Positions 37,846 through 46,715 of a DNA stretch of 64,000 nt are shown piece after piece. Made by a program: the position numbers and the translations under genes. The stretch comes from Vibrio rotiferianus CAIM 577 = LMG 21460 (GTDB lineage: Bacteria; Pseudomonadota; Gammaproteobacteria; Enterobacterales; Vibrionaceae): assembly GCF_002741985.1 (NCBI RefSeq), contig NZ_APHW01000013.1:1-64000 (forward strand). Direction: 5' to 3'. How positions within the stretch are numbered: position 1 is the first letter of the stretch; each line of letters opens with the position of its first letter. A model generated the notes under the pieces. It was not told the DNA's origin. It was given only the letters and a program-made list of their open reading frames with translations, and did no database searches.

Positions 37846-39584
37846 ATGACAACAAAAACAACTCTTAAACCTGGCCTTGAATATAGCAACGAAACCGTTT
37901 TATATACTGGCAACATCATTACGATGAATACAGAGCAGCCGAAAGCAGGCGCTGTTGTTGTAAAGGAAGGTAAGATACTGTTCACTGGTACCAAAGACCA
38001 AGCTGAAACATACCTAAACAGTGAGAAGTTAGACTACCGCTGTGATGAGCAATTTGAAGGAAAAACGATTGTTCCAGGCTTTATTGAAGCCCACATGCAC
38101 CCGCTGATGGCGGCTCTGTTTACAGGCATGTTCGAGTATGGCGGCCAGTATGATCGCTTAGGTGTTGGTGGCAAACTACTCAAAGGCTGCTCAACGGAAG
38201 AGACGCTAAAAGCCCGCATTAAAGAATTAAAACAAGAGCATGATAATGCAGGGAAAACAGGTGACTGGCTTAACCTTTGGGGTCTTGACCCATTATTGAT
38301 GACCGATGGCTCCGTAGTAAACCGCGATTTCCTTGATTCAGTGGTTGATGATTCTCCAGTCTTTTTCATGCATGCGAGTTGCCACTTAGCCACAATGAAT
38401 TCGCAAGCAATCGAAAAAGTAGGGTACAGCTTAGATGATGATCCAGAGTTTATTCTCCGTGAAAACGGCCGACTAACGGGTGATATCGCAGAGATGAAAG
38501 ATCTATATCGTGCACTGAATGTTGGCGCATTTAACTATGGCACTGATCCTGCTGTTATCGGAAAAACATTGATTGATTACGCGAACATTGCGCATTCACT
38601 CGGCGTAACAACCGTTGCTGATTGTGGTATGGGTATTCCATCGAACCCATATCCGTTGTATCAAGCACTCAGTTCAAACCCAGCATTTAAACTTCGTGTG
38701 ACTGCATACCCACTTGCTGGCGTATTCAGCGTGGATGAAGCGAATGCGATGAAAGCAGAGAACAACGATCGTTTAAGCATTGGTAGTGTTAAATACGTGA
38801 ATACCGATGGCTCTATTCAAGGGTTTACTGCTAACTTATTGGACGGACAAACATTCTATAATGGCAAGCCAAGTACATCACTGACTCGTGATATTGAAGA
38901 GATCTATGAAGCTTCTCTTCCTTTTCATAAGGCGGGCTACAATATCTCTTTCCACTGTAACGGCAATGGTACAACAGAAAAACTGTTAGACCTTATCGAG
39001 CGTATGCAAAAAGACACGCCAATGCCAAATGCACGCCACTGTTTAGAGCACAACCAAATGGTGACAGATGAGCAGATGGATCGAATGAAAGAGATGGGTG
39101 TTTGTCACAACCTGTTTGGCACTCATATTCCAGTATGGGGTGACGTGCACGCGACTCAAACCGTTGGGCCAGAGCTTGTTAAGCGCCTGAATCCATTCCA
39201 AACCTCTGCGAAGAAAGGCATTCCGTTCTCTATCCACTGTGATGATGGTGTAACTCAGGTAAACCCGCTGTTTATGATGTGGGGGGGGCGATGAACCGCC
39301 AGTGCATCTTCTCTGGAAATGTATACGGAGAAGAAGAGTGCCTAACTGCAGAGCAAGCTCTACATGCGGTAACGCTAGGCGCAGCGTACCTAATGGGTCA
39401 TGAGGAGAGCAAGGGTTCAATTTGTGCTGGTAAGCTTGCAGACTTTGCAGTTTTGGATGCAAACCCTCTCGAGACACCTAAGCAACAAATTAAAGATATT
39501 CGTGTGCATGCCACAGTGCTGGGTGGCGATGTCACAGTGCACCAAACGGTTACAACGTCAGTGAAAGAACCAGAAATGGCTTAA
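37846..39584 (+). pseudogene. YtcJ-like amidohydrolase, frame broken at a G8 run
   Basis: TTGGAG precedes the ATG. The first frame (37846-39294) has the metal-binding HxH in EAHMHP, then FHCNGNG, HCLEHNQM and SIHCDDG, the signature of YtcJ-type metal-dependent hydrolases. It breaks at TGG-G8 (39281-39288). The downstream frame continues the same domain with MNRQCIFSG, EQALHAVTLGAA and GKLADFAVLD to a stop at 39584. With six G the sequence reads W-G-A-M-N-R, as family members have, so the full protein would be about 579 residues. Either this is a sequencing or assembly error, a slippage-controlled gene, or a true pseudogene. Substrate unknown. Confidence 0.85.
39281..39288 (+). repeat. G8 homopolymer inside the amidohydrolase gene
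   Basis: Eight G shift the frame; six or nine would keep it. Confidence 0.92.
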
Positions 39585-39612
39585 TATAAATCTCACACTT
39601 TCACTTCAAGTC

Positions 39613-39641
39613 AAAGAGCACCTAATCAGTGCTCTTTTTTT
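39613..39641 (+). terminator. Terminator after the amidohydrolase gene
   Basis: AAAGAGCAC at 39613-39621 pairs with GTGCTCTTT at 39629-39637 followed by further T. Confidence 0.9.
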
Positions 39642-39655
39642 GTATTTTATGTCGG

Positions 39656-39953
39656 TATACCCAAGTGACTTCAAGATGCAGGATTCAGAGCGTTGTCATT
39701 GATTCGAGTTCAAGGAAAACAACGCAGCGTAATAGCCAGCTCTTTCCAAGTTGTTTGACGCAGCCATTGGTTTAATAAAAAACCGAGTCAATGACACGCT
39801 CCCAAAGGGCACTCTTTACAAATAGTAAGGGCCTTGGCTTGTATACTTTGTTGCCGATTCTTGATTTAGAACCACTAGACCTTTAAATCGCCGCCGCGTC
39901 TACAAACCAAGTCATTCTCGCTGAACCTAGCATCTCGAGGTTACTTGGGTATA
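39656..39953 (+). repeat. 298-bp inverted-repeat element (MITE-like)
   Basis: The ends TATACCCAAGTGACTTCAAG and the reverse complement of the right end, TATACCCAAGTAACCTCGAG, match at 17 of 20 positions and continue with AGATGC on both sides. A second, inner inverted repeat joins GAGCGTTGTCATTGATTCG (39688 on) with CGAGTCAATGACACGCTC (39794 on). It holds no ORF. I recall such CCAAGTGACTTCAAGATGC repeats from other Vibrio intergenic regions, which I cannot verify here. It is a non-autonomous mobile or structured-RNA repeat by appearance. Confidence 0.82.
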
Positions 39954-40554
39954 TATCAGTTGGATGCATAGGCTTGTTTTAGCCTTACTCGCTCTTCAGC
40001 GTCGTATTACTGAAATGTTACATGGTGGACAGCTAGCAAAGACATCGCGGTGCAGTCATGCTTTAGATTCGCTTAGAAGAACGGTTTCGCGTTGAGTTCT
40101 CCGCTATCTCTGTAAGTGGAAGGTTTGCCAATGTCGAGCTCTTAATATAGAAGCATGATGATAAGTTTGGTTGGGGTTCTCAATTGACCTCTGAATCCAC
40201 GACTTAAAGCAAGTTAGATGCATCCAGTTCAGAATTCGTGATTTGGATGTAAGATTTCATACCTTCATACCTTCATACCTTCATACCTTCGTATCGCTAT
40301 ACCTTATTCCAATCACAGCAACTCAGTGAGCAGAGTTATCGAGCGTTATAACAGGCTAGAATGATCAGTTATTTACCACGATTAGTATTATTGTTGCCTT
40401 CGGAGTAAACAGAGCGACTGGCTTTAAGTTCAGCAAGGCTTTGAGTGGCACAGGGAATGGCAGGGTAACGTTTAAAAGGGAGCTGCATCCACTATTGAGT
40501 TAAGTTGATGCAGCGTAGATAAAGATAAGAAAATGGGAACGGACGGTCAGAAAC
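39954..40554. other. Non-coding stretch with an 8-bp tandem repeat
   Basis: No frame of useful length or ribosome binding site is visible. Around 40010-40150 the plus strand gives short stop-interrupted peptides such as LDSLRRTVSR that could be a decayed gene. It holds the tandem ATACCTTC array and the end of the minus-strand MFS gene. Confidence 0.5.
40259..40290. repeat. Four perfect copies of an 8-bp unit
   Basis: ATACCTTC is repeated four times head to tail, with degenerate partial copies on both sides (ATTTC before, GTATCGCT and ATACCTTA after). The unit is not a multiple of three and lies outside genes, so it could be a variable-number marker. Confidence 0.92.
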
Positions 40555-42221
40555 TTAATGCTGACCTTTCATCAGAGGCTTTGGGGGTTGCGATATCTTC
40601 GTTGGTTTAGTCTTACACTTGGTGCTTTGATGGAGGATTTGAAAGCTCACATAACCACCGAGAAGTGCGATAGTGGCAAGAATTCCCATTGCAAGGTTGA
40701 ACCCCAATGCGCGAGCCTTAGCATTTTCGTTCAATAGATAGGAGGTTTGGTGAGAATCAAGTTGATAGCGTTCGAGTAGCACTTCAACTCGACTATCGTC
40801 GATATAGGGCACATGAGATATTTGATTTAAATCAGAGACAAAAGAGCGAGGGTAGTAGGTAGTTATCTCATGATTCGAACGAATACTGTGATCCATTGCC
40901 CATTGATTCAAACCACCAAATAGGCTGATTCCCAGCACTAATCCGATGTTTCTTACCGTCGCTTGTAAGCCGCCAGATTGCTCTGCCTCTCGCTCTCCTA
41001 ATGCGCTAGTAATGATGACAGGGCATTGTGATGCCAAAATACCCATAGAAGCACCAAGTATGCCCATTCCGACATAGAAGGGTGGCAGTATGTACAAGCT
41101 TTGGCTTGAGAATATTAGGGTAGCGCTAGCGGTTAACATCCCAATGAAAGCGGTTTGACATAGCCTCTTTGGGGACTGCTTTTTGAATACGATTGGCGTC
41201 GCGATGGATAAACCAATCATACATGCAGAGAAAAGAAGAATGATCGCCCCTGAATGTGCAGATGAAAGGGATATTGCGACTTGTAGGTAAGTGACGATAA
41301 CAAAACTGCTGCCACCGAGCGCGATGTACATTAAAGCGAGAACAATGAAACCTGTTCGTGATGCACGGTTTTTAAACCAACTGAACGGCAGCAAAGCAAA
41401 GCCGTGACGTTTCTCAAATCGTATTTGCTGGATGACGAACAGCGTAAAGAGCATGGCTCCGAAGCAGAGCAAAAATAGAGCCGGGCTGAAAGGAAAAACA
41501 AAGCTCAGCAATGTAGGAACATTAGCTCCGTTTAATACTTTAATTGCCCCCCCCAGTAAGGTATTTTTACCAATCCGAAAAAGATAGTTACGGTACTCGC
41601 CGCACCCAATATCGCCCCAACCGTATCGAACTTAGTTGGTTGATTGGTGTGTATAGGGCGAATCCCAAAAATGGCGGCAATAAGACAGGAAAAATAGCAG
41701 ACCGCTATAAGAATGAATGGCCAAAACCAACTGGTATTATCGTGTAGCCAGCCACTAAGTAAAGGGATGAGAGCTGCTGCTAGCCCCGTAGAAGCCGCCA
41801 TGAGTCCAAAGCCGATAGCACGATCTTTTCCAGGGAAATGGGCAACAACAAGTGCGAGGACTGCAGGAAGAATCAGTGCGGATGCAATGCCAGCAAGCGG
41901 GCGAATTAAGAGCGAAATTGTGTTGATGTTATCAATGGTCATGAAACCAAGCGTAGAGATGAACCCTACTGATGTCCCAAGGATCAGGAGTCGTCGCCAG
42001 CCGATGATCAAGCCTAATATGCTAGCAGGGAGCATGAAAGCAGCGCCAACGAGAGGTTGGACAATTCCCAAAAATTGAATGTTGGAAATGTCTGTTTGAA
42101 ATACATTAACGAGCGCTGAGGTTGAGATCGAAAGGTTTGCTACGTCCGCGGAGAGCGTGAATTGCGCCAAACACAGTGCAATGAGCAACCAAGTCGTTTT
42201 TTTATCTTTAGTTTTATCCAT
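40555..42221 (-). pseudogene. 14-helix MFS transporter, frame broken at a G8 run
   Basis: The N-terminal frame (42221-41532, 229 residues, MDKTKDKKTTWLLIALC) and the C-terminal frame (stop at 40555, at least 318 residues) are two halves of one DHA2-like drug transporter. They are joined at TGG-G8 in the minus strand (41547-41554). Six G would read Y-W-G-A-I-K-V-L and give about 555 residues with some 14 helices. The product would be paralogous to the intact transporter just upstream (shared LIIGWRR/LIIGWKR, EREAEQSGG/EREAQQSGG). The same three explanations apply as for the amidohydrolase gene. Confidence 0.87.
41547..41554 (-). repeat. G8 homopolymer (C8 on plus) in the MFS gene
   Basis: Eight G in the coding strand shift the frame; six or nine would keep it. 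Confidence 0.92.
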
Positions 42222-42253
42222 AGAATCTCACTAGGTTTGCAGAGGTAAACGAA

Positions 42254-42280
42254 TAAAGCCCCGGCATTGCCGAGGCTTTA
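42254..42280 (-). terminator. Hairpin between the two MFS genes
   Basis: TAAAGCC and CGGC on the left pair with GCCG and GGCTTTA on the right, with small bulges. There is no clear T-run on the minus strand, so it may attenuate or stabilise the mRNA rather than terminate. Confidence 0.5.
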
Positions 42281-42289
42281 ATGTCACCG

Positions 42290-43909
42290 TTAATTCTTCA
42301 TTAATGAGCGTTGGGGTAGTTTTGAACAAAGCGCTAACCCGCCAAGCATTAATCCAATCAACGCAAACAGTGCGTAATGAACAGATTGCAGACGTGATTC
42401 AGCCATTACTTCGATCACTATACGTTGCTCTTCCTTATCAACGATTAAGTGCTCCATTAGATCAATTGCCATTGCGTTTGATACGAATGGTAGAGAAGGT
42501 TGTTCAATAATGATTTGCTTAGTTTCTGCAGATAATGCTTCATGCTCCGCTACATTAGACTTGATTGCACCAGTCAGAGAAAACAGCATTACAGAGCCTA
42601 GAATCGCAACGCCAAATGCTTGACCAACGTTACGTGATGTAGCCTGAATACCGCCAGATTGCTGTGCTTCACGCTCACTCAGAGCTGATGTCACGACAAT
42701 CGATGCCTGAGAAGCAAGTAGGCCAGCACCTGTACCAAAGATAGTCAGTGAAACATATTGCCAGAAGGTGATGCCATCAGCGGTGAAGCCAAAGAACATT
42801 AAACCAGTACCTGCAGCTGCAATGATAAAGCCTAGCTGACAGACTCTTTGGCAAGTTAGGTGAGCCAGTTTAGCTGGCGCACCGAGTGAACCGATCATCA
42901 TGCCTAATGCGAAAGCACACAGTGCCATGCCTGATGAGAATGCGCTCATACCCGCAACAAGCTGCATGTAAGATACGTTGATAAAACCAGTTGCGCCAAA
43001 TAGCAGGAAGATAGTTGCACATAGCACAAGGCCGACTACAACTTGAGGATTCTTACTGTATGAAGACGGCAGTAGTGGTGTGCCACCTTGTTCCTCGAAG
43101 CGACGTTCCCATACCATCAACGCTTTTAGAATGGCAGCGCCAAGTAGTACCGTTGGGATTGCTGGAGACATGCCAAGGATGGTGAAGTCTGTTAGTGGTG
43201 CCACTAGGCCCCATTCAGAAATCTTCAGTAGACCTGTAACAAAGCAAAGTAAACCAATACCAGCGAGTGCAATACCAACCGTATCTAGCTTGCCTTTGAA
43301 GGGGCTAGAATCAAGTGTTGGAAGTTTCATACTGCCAAACATAACTAGCAAGCAGTAGATGCCTAAACCAACAAACGCAACTCGGAAGCTCGCGACATCA
43401 AGAATAAAGCCAAACAGAAGCGGGGTTACAGCACTTGCAAGTCCGACCAAGGCAGCAATGGCCGAAAATGCAATGGCTTGGTCTTTGCCTTTATAAATGC
43501 CAGCGACGTTTGCGAGAACCGCAGGGATGAGCAAACAAGCACCCAAGCCAGCGCCAACACGCGCACCATAGTTTAGAACTTCCATATTCGGAGCAAAAGC
43601 AGCACCGAACGAAGCTACAGCAAGCATGCCGGCGCCAATAATCATTTGGCGTTTCCAGCCAATAATAAGGCCGATTAAGCCACCAGCAATCATACCTGCA
43701 CCTGCAATAAGAGGATACATAGCGTTTGCCATTTGAATTTGTGGCATGGATGCGCCGTGCAAGGCGATTAGAGCATCGGTAGAGATAGCAAGGCCAGAGT
43801 TGTCAGCCATGGTAGAGAATTGTGCGGCGAGAAGAACAATTAAAGGAAACCATTTGGCTAGCCCTGTTTTCTCCTCAGGAGTAGGAATAGTAGAAGCGGA
43901 TACCGTCAT
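42290..43909 (-). CDS. MFS transporter, 14-helix DHA2-like
   Basis: The 539-residue inner-membrane protein has about 14 transmembrane helices; LIIGWKRQMIIGAG is the A-like motif between helices 2 and 3 and SALSEREAQQSGG is a conserved loop later on. It resembles the DHA2 drug:H+ antiporter group, so export of a toxic compound is likely, though the substrate is unknown. A broken paralog follows 68 bases downstream. Upstream, in the same orientation, lies the ToxR/VtrA-like gene pair, a plausible regulator. Confidence 0.85.
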   Translation of the reverse strand: MTVSASTIPTPEEKTGLAKWFPLIVLLAAQFSTMADNSGLAISTDALIALHGASMPQIQMANAMYPLIAGAGMIAGGLIGLIIGWKRQMIIGAGMLAVASFGAAFAPNMEVLNYGARVGAGLGACLLIPAVLANVAGIYKGKDQAIAFSAIAALVGLASAVTPLLFGFILDVASFRVAFVGLGIYCLLVMFGSMKLPTLDSSPFKGKLDTVGIALAGIGLLCFVTGLLKISEWGLVAPLTDFTILGMSPAIPTVLLGAAILKALMVWERRFEEQGGTPLLPSSYSKNPQVVVGLVLCATIFLLFGATGFINVSYMQLVAGMSAFSSGMALCAFALGMMIGSLGAPAKLAHLTCQRVCQLGFIIAAAGTGLMFFGFTADGITFWQYVSLTIFGTGAGLLASQASIVVTSALSEREAQQSGGIQATSRNVGQAFGVAILGSVMLFSLTGAIKSNVAEHEALSAETKQIIIEQPSLPFVSNAMAIDLMEHLIVDKEEQRIVIEVMAESRLQSVHYALFALIGLMLGGLALCSKLPQRSLMKN

Positions 43910-44079
43910 TGTAGATACCTTTTAGTTGAAGAGCCAAAAGCTCAAGTCGTTATAGTTATGAAATAATCTTCATCGCTATTTAACCTTGTGAGCCTATTTG
44001 CTCTCCAACCAAAAAAAGTATCTTTAGAACAAAAAAAATTGTATTTCTAAAATCGGAAGTAAAAAAACATAAAACCAAA

Positions 44080-44562
44080 TTAACTATCTGATTTTCTAGT
44101 TAAAATGTAAGATACGTCCAAGCCGTTACTTTGTTCAACTTCGACAAATATTCTTCCTTCATCTAAATGCCAAGCGTTCAAGCGCAATAGGTTTCCACCT
44201 AGGGGAACATCTATTTTGGTGTTTTCGATAAATGCTTCTAATCCACGTACATGTCGGTTTTCAATATCGAAATGCGCACTCACGTGTTCTCGTTGTTGCA
44301 GCACCAAATTACCATCATATGTGTAGCTAAAGTCTTGGTATTTGTTATTAATCGAAAGCCGAATGTCATTATTATTGACGAGCATAAAAGCGCTGCTATC
44401 GATCTTTTTATCTCCAACATATATTGCACCTTCTCCTTGCCACCCTCCTTCATAAAGGCGGAAAGGGTCATTCAAATAGTGGTAGACCTGAGTTCCTAGA
44501 AAGCTTGATAGTCCGGCAATGACTGTAAGTAGAAACAGTGCTAAAAGTCGATTTTTTGGCAT
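44080..44562 (-). CDS. VtrC/ToxS-like periplasmic partner protein
   Basis: The 160-residue protein has an N-terminal signal anchor (about residues 5-26, RLLALFLLTVIAGLSSFLG). A periplasmic domain of about 130 residues follows, rich in beta-strands (EGGWQGEGAIYVGDKK, LVLQQREHVSAHFDIE, GGNLLRLNAWHL). Its size, topology and 22-base overlap with an upstream ToxR-like gene match VtrC of V. parahaemolyticus (about 161 residues), which joins VtrA to form a bile-salt-binding barrel, and also ToxS. I infer that it forms a ligand-binding complex with its partner. Sequence identity to VtrC cannot be judged here. Confidence 0.6.
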   Translation of the reverse strand: MPKNRLLALFLLTVIAGLSSFLGTQVYHYLNDPFRLYEGGWQGEGAIYVGDKKIDSSAFMLVNNNDIRLSINNKYQDFSYTYDGNLVLQQREHVSAHFDIENRHVRGLEAFIENTKIDVPLGGNLLRLNAWHLDEGRIFVEVEQSNGLDVSYILTRKSDS

Positions 44563-45227
44563 TCCAGAACCCCTGTTGTTTCAGAGCAAACTCTATAGAA
44601 TGACTCATGTTTAGTTATGTATTTAGTGGACTCATTTTGTTTCACAGGCAAAGATGCGAGTTCTTGTTCTGTTGCATTAAAGAGTATCCAGTGTTTGCCA
44701 TGTTGTTGACTGATACGATTGGGCTTAGAAACAAAAACGCCTGACGCAGAAAGTGCAAAAGAACCAATAGCGACAACAAGTATTGTGGTGACAGACTGTA
44801 CTACGTTGGATCTTGGCTTGAGCGTATCCTCTTGTTGGTTATCATTTAGGACTCGTTCAGTTTGCTTTGGTTCTTCAACAATTGGTTTGCCGTAAGAATC
44901 TTCAATCTGTGGCGCAGCGGAAAGCACATAACCTTGCTTTGGAATGGTCCTTATGAGTGTTCTGTCTGCGTCTTGAAGTGAAAACCTTAGTGCTTTAACC
45001 GTTTGATTGATTGTTGCATTTGTCGCGTAAGAATCTTTCCAGAGCGTTTGTTCTATTGAACTGCGAGATAGCACATCAGGAAAGGTTTTGATTAACTCAT
45101 AGAATAAGCTCGCTTCACGTGCTCGCAAGCGACTCAACTCTCCCTGATTATCAACCACAGCGGATGTTGGTGAGTAGTAGAGATCGCCCACCTTATAAAT
45201 CGGTGGCTCAAGGCATAGTTTGGCCAT
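44541..45227 (-). CDS. ToxR/VtrA-like transmembrane transcription regulator
   Basis: The 228-residue protein has an N-terminal OmpR-type winged helix at residues 1-105, with LRAREASLFYELI, NQTVKALRFSLQD and TIPKQGYVL. A linker follows, then one membrane helix (about 142-166, VVQSVTTILVVAIGSFALSA) and a short periplasmic tail with two cysteines (RVCSETTGVLECQK) that could form a disulfide. This is the plan of ToxR, TcpP and VtrA, which sense bile or stress in the periplasm and bind DNA directly. Its stop overlaps the VtrC-like partner gene. Divergent from an outer-membrane protein gene and upstream of two MFS genes, which are its likely targets by inference. Confidence 0.85.
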   Translation of the reverse strand: MAKLCLEPPIYKVGDLYYSPTSAVVDNQGELSRLRAREASLFYELIKTFPDVLSRSSIEQTLWKDSYATNATINQTVKALRFSLQDADRTLIRTIPKQGYVLSAAPQIEDSYGKPIVEEPKQTERVLNDNQQEDTLKPRSNVVQSVTTILVVAIGSFALSASGVFVSKPNRISQQHGKHWILFNATEQELASLPVKQNESTKYITKHESFYRVCSETTGVLECQKIDF

Positions 45228-45632
45228 TTAGTATTCTCAATGTCATTACGTCGATAAATATGCTAACTGGGTGCCGAGGTTTTTGATTTTGATCTACCGC
45301 AATAAATGAGCTGCATCGAAAATTGAAAGCTCAAAAATGAGATTTTAAACAGTAGTCGAGCATAAATAAGTGACAATTAATGAGAATTCCATTTGATGTA
45401 TAAATGTGTTGCACGGAAAGATTTTTACTGTCTATTTTATGTTTGTCTGAATTCTCAGCGTGGTGCCTTCGTAATTAGGCTCTAGGGCAGGGCATCATTA
45501 AGAAACTATTTTTTTTTACTTATTGTTTTTTTATTTTGTTATCTAGCAAGGTGCAATTTATCTAGAGTGATTTGGAATTTGGTTTATGTCGACAATGACC
45601 ATTATCCAATAACGCGCAATAGGTTTTTGACC
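45228..45632. other. Divergent control region between ToxR-like and outer-membrane protein genes
   Basis: AT-rich, with a T9 run at 45509-45517. It must hold promoters for both divergent genes. No ORF is convincing. Confidence 0.6.
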
Positions 45633-46451
45633 ATGACTAACTATAAGAAAATAACGCTAAGTAGTGCCCTGATCCTTTTTTCGTCTTATGCTCTGGCTGA
45701 GGAGCATATTACTCCGGAAGATGCACCAGATCCTGGTGACCATACAAAAGTATCCTCAGTGATTAATATCACTTACGGTAAGCAAAGCTTTAGGGAGCAG
45801 GATAATGACTTTGCCCAAATCCAAGGGCAAATGTCAGGAAAAAAAAGCAACGACAATCTCTTTCTGGGACAGCTAACCATTCAAGGGCAAGATAGAGGCA
45901 AGGTGGGCAGCGAAGACTTTAACTTGTCCCAAGTCCGGGCTCGTTACTTCGAGGTTAGCCATACTGACTGGCAGCACGCGCCTATGGTTGGTGTGTCTCT
46001 AGACTACATCGAAACCAGTTTTACTGACGCAATTTCGGATCGCTTGTTTGCTGTTGGTGGCTTGATTCGAGTTAACACCCCATTTAAAAACTGGCTGTCT
46101 TTCCCAATACTAGCTGGCGCTATCGGACAAAATAACAGTACTTATAGCCGATTAGGTATTACAGATGATTATACTTATGGGTTTCAGTTCAATTACTTAA
46201 ACTCTATTTACCTACATGAAAATGGCACGCATGTTCAGGTAAACCCACAGTTTAGTTCACTTAATTTTGGCGGCAGTGTAGGGACGGTTAATCAGCTCCA
46301 ACTCGATCTCGCGTTCCAAACACCTTTTACAGAAAACCGTAAGCACTGGGGAAAGGTTACCTACACTGAGTTTTTTGATGATACAGAACAGAGCTTTGGT
46401 CACAACAGGCAGGGCACAGAACTCAAGTTTACCTATAGCTACTATTTCTAG
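45633..46451 (+). CDS. Putative outer-membrane beta-barrel protein
   Basis: From the ATG at 45633 the protein is 272 residues with a signal peptide (MTNYKKITLSSALILFSSYALA). The mature part has alternating beta-strand patterns and ends in LKFTYSYYF, a typical barrel-terminal strand with aromatic last residue. The family is not recognised. An in-frame start 66 bases upstream would add residues ahead of the signal peptide and is rejected. It is divergent from the ToxR/VtrA-like gene, as porin genes often are from such regulators. Confidence 0.75.
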   Translation: MTNYKKITLSSALILFSSYALAEEHITPEDAPDPGDHTKVSSVINITYGKQSFREQDNDFAQIQGQMSGKKSNDNLFLGQLTIQGQDRGKVGSEDFNLSQVRARYFEVSHTDWQHAPMVGVSLDYIETSFTDAISDRLFAVGGLIRVNTPFKNWLSFPILAGAIGQNNSTYSRLGITDDYTYGFQFNYLNSIYLHENGTHVQVNPQFSSLNFGGSVGTVNQLQLDLAFQTPFTENRKHWGKVTYTEFFDDTEQSFGHNRQGTELKFTYSYYF

Positions 46452-46474
46452 TAGAACCATTTAAATAGTTATCT

Positions 46475-46500
46475 AAGCGGCTCAATACAGCCGCTTTTTT
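46475..46500 (+). terminator. Terminator after the outer-membrane protein gene
   Basis: AAGCGGCT at 46475-46482 pairs with AGCCGCTT at 46489-46496, followed by TTTT. Confidence 0.92.
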
Positions 46501-46715
46501 CGTCTCACACCATCCTATCCCAAACTCACTTTTTTTCCACACTTCCACTGATAATTTATAGATCCAATCAAGAATTACGTTAACTGTTAGCTATACCTTT
46601 GGTTAACGTTTTGCTAAACACCATGGGCTTGTGCGTTGATATCAGTGGTTTCTAATTATTTGAATAGAGCAATCTGCACAGGTCACCTTTGGTTCATCAG
46701 ATTTGAGATAACTAA

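Noticed and set aside
39960-40250. Decayed transposase or integrase
   Set aside because: Short peptides such as LDSLRRTVSR hint at a former gene, but stops in all frames and no clear family match.
40259-40290. Repeat as a CRISPR array
   Set aside because: Units are contiguous 8-mers without spacers and no cas genes are near.
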